Shown: piece after piece, positions 1 through 6,990 of the stretch
Layout of the letters: every line of letters starts with the position of its first letter
How positions within the stretch are numbered: the first letter of the stretch is position 1
NCBI RefSeq assembly: GCF_003050785.1
Contig: NZ_QAOH01000002.1
Coordinates: forward strand, 1-64,000
DNA: 64,000 nt
DNA from: Celeribacter persicus
GTDB lineage: Bacteria; Pseudomonadota; Alphaproteobacteria; Rhodobacterales; Rhodobacteraceae
Reading direction: 5' to 3'
Translations under genes and position numbers: made by a program
The notes under the pieces: model-generated
Seen by the model: only the letters and a program-made list of their open reading frames with translations
What the model was told of the DNA's origin: nothing
The model's database searches: none

Positions 1-1
1 T

Positions 2-70
2 ATCATCGGCGCAATCTTTTGCCTGACCGGCATGGCGATCATCTTGGTCGCCCCTATGCTTCAGAAGTAA
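2..70 (+). CDS. C-terminal fragment of a small membrane protein, possibly UPF0060/YnfA family
   Basis: Only the last 22 codons lie in the window, ending at TAA 68-70. They encode a strongly hydrophobic helix with the pattern G-A-x-x-C-L-x-G-x-A-I-I-L, then a short polar tail. This resembles the last transmembrane helix of UPF0060 (YnfA-like) proteins, which end in a similar GAALCLAGAAIIL-type segment. The family assignment is inference from a short piece; another small transporter would also fit. The stop lies 29 bases before the first CRISPR repeat, so this gene is the left neighbour of the CRISPR locus. Confidence 0.5.
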   Translation: MIGAIFCLTGMAIILVAPMLQK

Positions 71-99
71 CCTGCGGTCTCAATCGGGCGGTTACTCTT
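71..99 (+). other. 29-base gap before the CRISPR array; the only candidate leader on the crRNA 5' side
   Basis: This segment separates the stop codon of the upstream gene from repeat 1. If crRNAs are read on the plus strand, as pairing with the tracrRNA implies, the leader should be here. It is very short and shows no clear -35/-10 pair. Any leader function would have to extend into the 3' end of the flanking gene. Confidence 0.4.
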
Positions 100-1388
100 G
101 TTGCGGCTGGACCTCGAATTCTGAACTGCTAATCTGCTCTTTCCGCCTTGTGTTGCTCCGCATAGTTGCGGCTGGACCTCGAATTCTGAACTGCTAATCT
201 TCGCACACCGCTAAGCCGCCCAAAGGATTAGTTGCGGCTGGACCTCGAATTCTGAACTGCTAATCTATTTTTCGTCAGGTGTCGCGCACCCTCGGTGTTG
301 CGGCTGGACCTCGAATTCTGAACTGCTAATCTGCGAATTATGAAAAGCTGTCGCCTGTCGTCGTTGCGGCTGGACCTCGAATTCTGAACTGCTAATCTAT
401 AACCGAGGTCGATCATCGCGCCATGCGCGTTGCGGCTGGACCTCGAATTCTGAACTGCTAATCTGTGAGGACACCGAAGTCGTTCCGACGTTCAGTTGCG
501 GCTGGACCTCGAATTCTGAACTGCTAATCTTGTGACCTTCACCGAGGGTATGAGCGAGGAGTTGCGGCTGGACCTCGAATTCTGAACTGCTAATCTACTT
601 TCAATACGGCTAAGTGCTTCTCCATAGTTGCGGCTGGACCTCGAATTCTGAACTGCTAATCTTGCGCTCAAGTGCCTCTGTATCATCTGACAGTTGCGGC
701 TGGACCTCGAATTCTGAACTGCTAATCTAAAGTGGGAGATCATTCAGGCCGCAGAGGTGTTGCGGCTGGACCTCGAATTCTGAACTGCTAATCTGTTTGG
801 CGGCCTTGATCGGCTTCGAGGACTGTTGCGGCTGGACCTCGAATTCTGAACTGCTAATCTTTACTACGGCAAAGAAGCGACGGATCATGAGTTGCGGCTG
901 GACCTCGAATTCTGAACTGCTAATCTTCATGCCATAACAAGCGGCAATCACTTTCTGTTGCGGCTGGACCTCGAATTCTGAACTGCTAATCTACTGCCCA
1001 TCACGGCCCGCTACGATCACGGGTTGCGGCTGGACCTCGAATTCTGAACTGCTAATCTTATCGCCAAAACCGTCCATCGTGACAGGGTGTTGCGGCTGGA
1101 CCTCGAATTCTGAACTGCTAATCTCTCCAGTGGCCACTGAACGAAACTACGCTAGTTGCGGCTGGACCTCGAATTCTGAACTGCTAATCTGCCAAACGCG
1201 CGCGCATGTTCTGAACCCATGTTGCGGCTGGACCTCGAATTCTGAACTGCTAATCTGACGGTCACAATGATGATACCGCCGATGTTGTTGCGGCTGGACC
1301 TCGAATTCTGAACTGCTAATCTTCTCAAACCACTGTCGCAGCGCTTCCTCAGGTTGCGGCTGGACCTCGAATTCTGAACTGCTAATCT
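100..1388 (+). CRISPR. Type II-C CRISPR array, 20 repeats and 19 spacers
   Basis: Twenty copies of a 36-base repeat (starting GTTGCGGCTGGACC and ending GAACTGCTAATCT) begin at 100, 165, 231 and then every 66 bases to 1353. All copies read as identical, including both terminal ones. Spacers are 30 bases, except the first (136-164), which is 29. No spacer repeats another. The plus-strand repeat pairs with the anti-repeat at 6097-6126, so mature crRNAs are plus-strand, opposite to cas9-cas1-cas2. Each repeat ends in TGC-TAATCT, an extended -10-like element, as in the Neisseria II-C systems where every repeat starts its own crRNA. Uniform repeats suggest a recently active array. Spacer targets cannot be identified from this window. 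Confidence 0.98.
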
Positions 1389-1397
1389 CGATCTCCG

Positions 1398-1427
1398 CTC
1401 AAGGCCTTGTAAATGCAAGGTTTTGAG
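1398..1427. other. Hairpin between the array and cas2, where the two transcripts converge
   Basis: The arms 1398-1409 (CTCAAGGCCTTG) and 1416-1427 (CAAGGTTTTGAG) form a 12-pair stem with two adjacent G-U wobbles and a 6-base loop. The structure lies 9 bases after the last repeat and 35 bases beyond the cas2 stop. It may end or stabilise either transcript. No T-tract follows on either strand, so it is not a classical intrinsic terminator. Confidence 0.5.
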
Positions 1428-1461
1428 TGGGGGCGAGACGCGCATTTCCAAGCATATTCCA

Positions 1462-1806
1462 TCAAAACAGCACCAATTGTTCCGGGTTTTTTCTGGCAGC
1501 CCTGCGGCCCTGATCCGAGAAATGAACGATATCACGGTATTGGCGGTCGGTAAAATTCAGAATCTGGATGTCGCCTTTTTCGGGCAAATTGCGCTCGATT
1601 CGGTTGATCCGGGTCTGAAATGCGTCCTTGCCGTTGACGAAACGCGCGTACACGGAAAACTGACTGCGCTCGAATCCTTCATCGAGCAGAAAGTTGCGAA
1701 ACTCCGTGGCGGCTTTGCGCTGAGGTTTGGTGTCAGTGGGCAGGTCGAACATTACGAGTATCCACATGATCCGGTATCCTGAAAGATGGGCAGGGCGATC
1801 CGTCAT
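1462..1806 (-). CDS. cas2: CRISPR-associated endoribonuclease Cas2
   Basis: This 114-residue protein has the Cas2 ferredoxin-like core. It begins near residue 14 with M-W-I-L-V-M-F-D-L-P-T, where D21 is the conserved metal-site aspartate of the first beta strand, and it continues with the family's F-L-L-D-E-G-F and Q-x-S-V-Y motifs. Cas2 bridges two Cas1 dimers in the spacer integration complex. The start at 1806 overlaps the cas1 stop in an ATGA, indicating translational coupling. Met14 is a possible alternative start that would give a more typical N terminus. It is the last gene of the cas operon, and no csn2 or cas4 follows, as expected for subtype II-C. Confidence 0.95.
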   Translation of the reverse strand: MTDRPAHLSGYRIMWILVMFDLPTDTKPQRKAATEFRNFLLDEGFERSQFSVYARFVNGKDAFQTRINRIERNLPEKGDIQILNFTDRQYRDIVHFSDQGRRAARKNPEQLVLF

Positions 1807-2714
1807 GATCCAAGCCCCGCGAGTGTGAGAGGATCGGGCGGCGTGGGCAGGGCGAGTGACAGTTTCCCGGTCTCGAAACTCTGACCCAGAGAGGTGGCGA
1901 GTTTGCCCAGCGCCACGGAAACCGGTGATTGCCCGTCCCCCAAAGGCAGATCGAGTGCGATCAGGCGGGCAAGAGCCTGTTTTGCCTCGCTGTTTACTTC
2001 CGTGCCGTTGCGCTCAGCGAGGCCACGCACGGCACAATCGACCAGAGGGCGAAAGGGCTCCATGAGATCGTCGGCGAGGGCGAAGGCATTGCCGCGATTG
2101 GAATGATGCAGACCGATTGTCGGATGAAGACCGGCGGCGACAATGGCACGGGCCGTCGCGGCGCGCAGGACGGTGTAGCCATAATTCAGAAGTGCATTTA
2201 TATCCGGCGCGTCACGGTCCCGGCGGAAATCCTCTCCCAACATCCGGGGCCAGTAATAGCGGGCGGCCTGAGCTTCGAGATTGGTGCTGTCGCCGCTGGT
2301 GACCTGTCTGGCCATCATGTCGAGCGGGGCAGGCGCCGCCGCATGGGCGTCCAAGGCTGCGGCCTGCATCCTGATCTTGGCGACGATCACCTGTTTCCAG
2401 GCTTGTTTCATGAACGGCGCTTTCGCCTGCCATTGTGCCCGCAGGCGTGCGCCTTGGGCATGGTGCCCTTCGAGTGGCATGAGGACCGAACGCGGAGCGT
2501 GGTTGGGGCTGCAAAAGACCACGGGCGCGCCACGATCCGCCAGTTCCGCAAGGAGTGAGGCCGAACAGGTCGTGCCATGTGCATGGACAATGACCGCGGT
2601 GATTTCGTCAAGCGGGATACGACCGACTTCCGTCCCCTGTTCGGACACTTTCAGAAAGCCACGTTCCCGTGACAAATGCCGCCCGTCGCTGGAAATATCA
2701 ATAATACGATCCAA
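1803..2714 (-). CDS. cas1: CRISPR-associated integrase Cas1
   Basis: This 303-residue protein matches type II Cas1. The likely active-site residues are E147 (in the N-L-E-A-Q-A-A-R-Y-Y-W helix), H203 and D216; the last two keep the 13-residue spacing known from other Cas1 proteins. Cas1 catalyses insertion of new spacers together with Cas2. The start is probably TTG at 2714: an in-frame TGA lies two codons upstream and a GGAG ribosome site lies 8 bases before the TTG, while the nearby ATG is in another frame and closes after a few codons. The gene lies 58 bases after cas9 and overlaps cas2 by 4 bases. Confidence 0.95.
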   Translation of the reverse strand: MDRIIDISSDGRHLSRERGFLKVSEQGTEVGRIPLDEITAVIVHAHGTTCSASLLAELADRGAPVVFCSPNHAPRSVLMPLEGHHAQGARLRAQWQAKAPFMKQAWKQVIVAKIRMQAAALDAHAAAPAPLDMMARQVTSGDSTNLEAQAARYYWPRMLGEDFRRDRDAPDINALLNYGYTVLRAATARAIVAAGLHPTIGLHHSNRGNAFALADDLMEPFRPLVDCAVRGLAERNGTEVNSEAKQALARLIALDLPLGDGQSPVSVALGKLATSLGQSFETGKLSLALPTPPDPLTLAGLGS

Positions 2715-2772
2715 TACTCATACTCCACACCCTTGGAAGTATGTCATAAATTCGTGATTCGCGCGAGATCGC

Positions 2773-5700
2773 TTAAACTTTCGGTGGACCGGGGTCACGA
2801 ACGCGGCCGATTTCATCAACGAGGATGCGGCGTAGATTGGCTTTGACCATTGGGCTGGCTCCAATTTGAATGAAGCGAAACTGATCATTCTTGTCTCGAT
2901 TGCGCGCATCGGCGTTGGCTTCCTGATGAGGTGCAATATACAGACCGTTGCTCACATGCATGGATTGCACATAGCCAATGATTGTTTGCCCATCTCGCTC
3001 CAGCACCACCATATCCTTTTTAAAAATGCGCAGAAGCCGTTTGGCGGCAGGGTGAGGGCGTTTCTCGATCCCGGCATGGGCCTCAAAAGTTGTCACCACT
3101 TGAGGTTTGACCTTTCCATCAGGTAGCTTCCACAGCTCATAGCAATGATTGCTGTCGCCCTTATAGGCCTTGAGCGGTGTGCCTTTCTCCGTTTGTCCGA
3201 CCTCCACCCGGGCCGAGCGTTGCAAGGTTTCGACAAGACGCACACGGCGGATGCCCTGATAGGGGCCTTCCTTGGCTGCGAATTGGCGCAAGGCCTCCTC
3301 GAACGCCTTTCCTTCCTTATCTTTGGTCGCGACGGAGAGAGCTTTTTGCAATTGCGGATCGCGGATGTTCTTTCCCTTGGTCGTGACTTCGATGTCGGAG
3401 GGTTTCAACGACATGAGAGGTGTGCGACTGACAACGGTCATATCGTCGACGATCCCGTAAGCGGTATCGTTGTGGAGCTGTCCCGCCGTGCTGTCACGCC
3501 CGGATTTTCGCCCTTCGATGTCGATCCGACCGTGGTCGGCGCGGTGGCTGACGACGATTTTCTCCAGTTGGATGGCAATGTCCGAGCGAAAATGCTCCCA
3601 GGGCTCGGGCGTGTCGCGCGCGATTAGTTCGGCGGATTGCGCGGCTTTCTCGCCAAGGCCTGCGGCTTTGCTGATCCGGTTGATCAGGCTGCGGTCGGTG
3701 GCGGCGACCACGGCGGCGTCAATCGCGTGGTGGCGATGGTCGGTGCGGTTCTTCGCCTTCACCGCGCCTCGGTCCTTGTCGCTCAGAAGTGAATTCAGCC
3801 CCCAGTGCCGCCGCAGCATTTCGGTCATGCGACCGGGCACGACCCAGACATGGCCGCCTTCGGTATAGAGCGTGTCGAGATAGGCGCGCGAAATGCGCGA
3901 GAGGTATTGCGTGTCGACCAGAGCGCGGTCGAGGAAATCACTCTCGCCCTCGAACCGTTCCATCGCATCGGGGCCGAAGCGCCATTTCTTATTGTCTGAG
4001 AGGTTCTTGAGGTTGGCCTCGATCTTTGCCCAACGTCCGGCGTTGTCGCCCCAGGCCTCGTAAGGCGTCTGGTCGCGTTTCTCGCGATTGGCTTCTTTCA
4101 GGCAGAGTGTGCGGTTAGCGAAACTGTCATCCAAAGTGCGCGAATAGGGCAGGATATGGTCGATGTCACACTCTCCGTTGAGCACCATCGTCGCCGTAAT
4201 CACCTCGCCCGTATAGGGGCAACAGCGCGGACCTATCGCAGGACCGAGTTCTTCAAACAGGCGCAGCAGCATCCGGTTGTGGCCGGTGTCTTTCACGCCA
4301 TGTTCGCGCAGGGTCTCACTCCGGCGGATCGCATCCGCCGTGGTGTTGCGGATGCGCGTCATCGCCTCGCGTTTCTGAGCATCCGATTGCTTCAATTCCC
4401 GCGCCAGTTCCACCACGATCTGATCGGGTTTGCCGTAGACCTCGATGATCTTGTTCACCAGCCGACGCAACTGGTTCAACCCGATATGCACGGTCGGATT
4501 GGTGATCCGGCCATAGCGGGTGATCTCGTCGTCCTTCTCGTCGTAAGTGCCGGGAATGACATGACGGTCGAGCACTTCGCCGTAATAGGGCAGGGTGTCG
4601 AGACATTCCCCCGTGCGCTGATCCGAATGGTGCCAGCCACAGGCCGCAACCGCCTCCGCATAGGTCACGACACCGGCTTTGAGCCGATCCAGAATGCGTT
4701 GCGTCGCGGTCAGCCCGAGGCGGCCATAGCCTTCCGGCAGGTGCGCGTTCGCGGTCTTTTGGGCGTGCTCCGCATCAAGACCATATCGCTCCATGAGCCA
4801 GCTCACGAGATCGGCAAACTCATCTTCGCTCTGCACCTTGCGAATGCGCGAAATCACCTCCCACTGCGCCTGCCAGTCGAGTTTCGACCAGTTGGGGCCA
4901 AAAGCCTCGGGATGGATCATCACGGAGCGCACGGGGTCGCAGGCGATGGCATCGCGCACACCGGTCTCAAGGGTAAACCGCTCCCCATCACGCAGCTTCA
5001 ACACTTTGCCCAAGGCTGTGAGCGAGAGTTTCATGGAGCTCAGCGATTTGGCGGGTTTCTTGTTGTCGATCGCATGGATGATCCGATCGCGTTCTTCCAG
5101 CGTCAAAGGCCGCGTTTCCCGGCCGTCCGCTGTGACCCGCAATTGATTGACAGTTTCGTACAGCACACGACGCTGGGTGAGGGGATGGGCTTTCGGCAAA
5201 CGCTCTTCGGCGGTGAAGAGGCACAGTCCCACTTTCGGCTCCTTCAAAGGCCGCTGGTAGAAAATCTTCTCGAACACCAGATCGCGCAGATCGTCGGTCA
5301 GAACATCCGGGTGATAAGCGGACTGCGTTTCCCAAAGCTCGTGAAATTCTTCCTCAAGATGCCGACGATCCGGGTAGAAATCGTACCCCGATTCCTCTTT
5401 CGCATCCGGCCCGCCACGTGCGGCGACCGAAAGCCGGGTGCGCACCGTCGGCACATGGCGCGGGTCACTGGCACGCTGCCGCCGCATATGCAGGAATTCG
5501 CCGTAGGTCCGCGCTCTGGCGTCATGAAGCGCATCGTCCAGCCGACGTGTCGCATCCTTGATCTTGCCGCTTTCATTGTCGCCCCGGTCCGTCTTGCGGT
5601 TCGATTTGAACCCGCGCCGTTGATTGAGATGAAAGAGCGCTCGACCGAAGTGTGTGAGCGGCAGCGCCTCGTCCAGCCCCTTGGCGCGCAACGTGTAGGG

Positions 5701-5997
5701 ATCGAGCAATTCGAGTGCTTTGGCCTCTGTGGGGTCGGCTGGCATCAGGCCGGATTTGGCCAGCACTTTCATCAAGGTGGCGCGGCGGCGCAGATAACGA
5801 TCCCGGCGCCGCCGCATCGCCCGTGCGGCGCGACGATCTACCGCAAGAGAGGCTTTGGATTTTGGGTCGCGCCCGTCGGAGAAAATCCGAACGCCACCGT
5901 CAATGACGCCAATGATGCGCGCGGACGCGCCCTGGCCGTCGGTTTCATAAAGCCACCAGCCAATCGAATTCGTGCCAATATCCAGACCAAGACGCAT
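2773..5997 (-). CDS. cas9: CRISPR-associated endonuclease Cas9, type II-C
   Basis: The 1074-residue effector cuts both strands of target DNA under crRNA:tracrRNA guidance. The RuvC-I motif (L-D-I-G-T-N-S-I-G-W, D6) opens the protein, followed by an arginine-rich bridge helix around residues 53-78, RuvC-II (V-V-E-L-A-R-E, E530), the HNH motif (C-D-I-D-H-I-L-P, H614) and RuvC-III (H-H-A-I-D-A, H757 and D760). All expected catalytic residues are present. The length fits compact II-C enzymes, and the sequence resembles roseobacter Cas9 proteins such as that of Dinoroseobacter shibae (recalled, not searched). I chose ATG 5997, after AGGGGGTAAG; an upstream in-frame extension to 6051 has no ribosome site and would precede the RuvC-I strand. 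Confidence 0.98.
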   Translation of the reverse strand: MRLGLDIGTNSIGWWLYETDGQGASARIIGVIDGGVRIFSDGRDPKSKASLAVDRRAARAMRRRRDRYLRRRATLMKVLAKSGLMPADPTEAKALELLDPYTLRAKGLDEALPLTHFGRALFHLNQRRGFKSNRKTDRGDNESGKIKDATRRLDDALHDARARTYGEFLHMRRQRASDPRHVPTVRTRLSVAARGGPDAKEESGYDFYPDRRHLEEEFHELWETQSAYHPDVLTDDLRDLVFEKIFYQRPLKEPKVGLCLFTAEERLPKAHPLTQRRVLYETVNQLRVTADGRETRPLTLEERDRIIHAIDNKKPAKSLSSMKLSLTALGKVLKLRDGERFTLETGVRDAIACDPVRSVMIHPEAFGPNWSKLDWQAQWEVISRIRKVQSEDEFADLVSWLMERYGLDAEHAQKTANAHLPEGYGRLGLTATQRILDRLKAGVVTYAEAVAACGWHHSDQRTGECLDTLPYYGEVLDRHVIPGTYDEKDDEITRYGRITNPTVHIGLNQLRRLVNKIIEVYGKPDQIVVELARELKQSDAQKREAMTRIRNTTADAIRRSETLREHGVKDTGHNRMLLRLFEELGPAIGPRCCPYTGEVITATMVLNGECDIDHILPYSRTLDDSFANRTLCLKEANREKRDQTPYEAWGDNAGRWAKIEANLKNLSDNKKWRFGPDAMERFEGESDFLDRALVDTQYLSRISRAYLDTLYTEGGHVWVVPGRMTEMLRRHWGLNSLLSDKDRGAVKAKNRTDHRHHAIDAAVVAATDRSLINRISKAAGLGEKAAQSAELIARDTPEPWEHFRSDIAIQLEKIVVSHRADHGRIDIEGRKSGRDSTAGQLHNDTAYGIVDDMTVVSRTPLMSLKPSDIEVTTKGKNIRDPQLQKALSVATKDKEGKAFEEALRQFAAKEGPYQGIRRVRLVETLQRSARVEVGQTEKGTPLKAYKGDSNHCYELWKLPDGKVKPQVVTTFEAHAGIEKRPHPAAKRLLRIFKKDMVVLERDGQTIIGYVQSMHVSNGLYIAPHQEANADARNRDKNDQFRFIQIGASPMVKANLRRILVDEIGRVRDPGPPKV

Positions 5998-6027
5998 CTT
6001 ACCCCCTAAAAGTGTAAAAGTTAATGA

Positions 6028-6055
6028 CGGATAGTTTTCAGCGGAACTCAATCAA
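6028..6055 (-). promoter_or_regulatory. cas9: Candidate cas9-cas1-cas2 promoter
   Basis: On the minus strand a TTGATT -35-like hexamer (6055-6050) is followed after 16 bases by TATCCG (6033-6028). It lies 31 bases upstream of the cas9 start and nearly back to back with the tracrRNA -35 element. The -10 match is only moderate, so this is a prediction. Confidence 0.4.
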
Positions 6056-6062
6056 TTGCAAC

Positions 6063-6091
6063 TTGAATTCAAAAGGCGGCTGTGGAATAAT
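6063..6091 (+). promoter_or_regulatory. Candidate tracrRNA promoter
   Basis: TTGAAT (6063-6068) and AATAAT (6086-6091) are separated by exactly 17 bases, and the predicted start falls at about 6097-6099, right where the anti-repeat begins. The spacing and position make this a convincing sigma-70-type promoter. Confidence 0.65.
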
Positions 6092-6096
6092 TTTTC

Positions 6097-6180
6097 CAGT
6101 TCAGAATTCGCGGTCGAGCCGTTAACAAGCTCGAAGTAGCACCACATTAAAACGCGTCCTACGGGGCGCGTTTTGTTTTT
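6097..6180 (+). ncRNA. tracrRNA (trans-activating CRISPR RNA)
   Basis: Bases 6097-6126 are an anti-repeat. They match the reverse complement of the CRISPR repeat over 14 uninterrupted bases (6097-6110) and then with two single mismatches and one small bulge through GGTC, AGCCG and AAC. The guide-binding duplex can therefore cover about 29 of 36 repeat bases. The anti-repeat is followed by a short single-stranded or weakly folded segment (6127-6148) and a strong terminator hairpin with a T-tract. The gene diverges from cas9. At about 84 nt the RNA is short compared with many II-C tracrRNAs. The 5' and 3' ends are inferred from the promoter and terminator. Confidence 0.9.
6149..6180 (+). terminator. 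Intrinsic terminator of the tracrRNA gene
   Basis: AAAACGCGTCC (6149-6159) pairs with GGGGCGCGTTTT (6163-6174), and a T-rich run to 6180 follows. The lower stem is perfect, with one U-G pair higher up. It probably also forms the 3' hairpin of the tracrRNA bound by Cas9. Confidence 0.85.
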
Positions 6181-6990
6181 GAATTATGGCCTGTTTCTAC
6201 CCCCGTATGTCTTCTCCATGTGACTCCATGTGACCGGGTTCTTTGACAAAGCCTTGCGTTCACCATTTTCCGGCAGGGTCACTGTCTGACTTCTGCGTGA
6301 TGTGATTCGCCGCGCTGTTTTGCATTGTTCCCGCTTTTGCGCAAATTGGGATTTCTGTCCGTGATTGGTTCTCCCGGTTGATGAGTGCCTTGTTTTTGAC
6401 ATATTTGGGCGCAGTCCGTTCAGGTCATCGTCCGTAATGCCTTCCTTTAGGTCAATTGCACTGGAAAATACCCTGTGAGGTTTCGGTGAATTCTTCTTAA
6501 CTTATTCATAAAAATGGTAATTATTTTCATTGCGTAGGAGGGCTGTCCTCCGGGGATGTGCTTAAATTCTGATCGCTCTGAGGTATTTGCGCCATCCCAA
6601 CGCCATATTTGAGCACATTTTCGCCATTTTCCCTGTTGCTTGACCATGGTTTTGACATATCCAGAAAGAGCCCAACTGGGGGGCACAAAGGCCACGGGGG
6701 CGGCCGCGTAAAGATGTCCGATGGTGAAGGATGTCGATCAGCGTGACCGATGTGGAAAATAGGTCGGGTCTCCGATCTGCTGCTGCTTGAGGTGATGAAA
6801 CGCCGATGACCATGGTGCTGCGCCGTGGAGTCGGGGATTTCTGGTCGTGTCTTTCCCATCATGGATGGCCCGTCAGGGCCTGTTCGCGTGTGCGGACTTT
6901 TGATTTTGGATGGTTACGGTGCGCCCGATCCCATCCTGTGTGTGACGAGGATGCCCGTTCCCGGTGAGCGGTTGCGCAAGGAGAGAGACG
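6181..6990. other. 810-base region without a convincing gene
   Basis: This stretch lies between the tracrRNA terminator and the RTX gene. Short open frames exist on both strands (for example minus strand 6184-6402 and 6447-6695), but none has a family resemblance, a good ribosome site or alphaproteobacterial codon bias. The base composition is mixed and locally AT-rich near 6470-6530. The promoter of the RTX gene should lie towards its right end. It may be decayed or imported DNA bordering the CRISPR locus. Confidence 0.5.

Noticed and set aside
228-1535. Open frames through the CRISPR array encoding repeated R-L-A-V-Q-N-S-R-S-S-R-N or I-S-S-S-E-F-E-V-Q-P-Q units
   Set aside because: They are translations of the 36-base repeat and random spacers, not proteins.
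4156-6009. 617-codon open frame antisense to cas9
   Set aside because: It is the GC-rich shadow of cas9, with no family resemblance and no ribosome site.
6184-6402. 72-codon minus-strand open frame beyond the tracrRNA terminator
   Set aside because: It has no ribosome site, family match or convincing codon use.
6394-6660. Two copies of TTTTGACATAT (6394-6404 and 6650-6660) in the gene-free region
   Set aside because: An 11-base AT-rich match without flanking similarity or a -10 partner can arise by chance.
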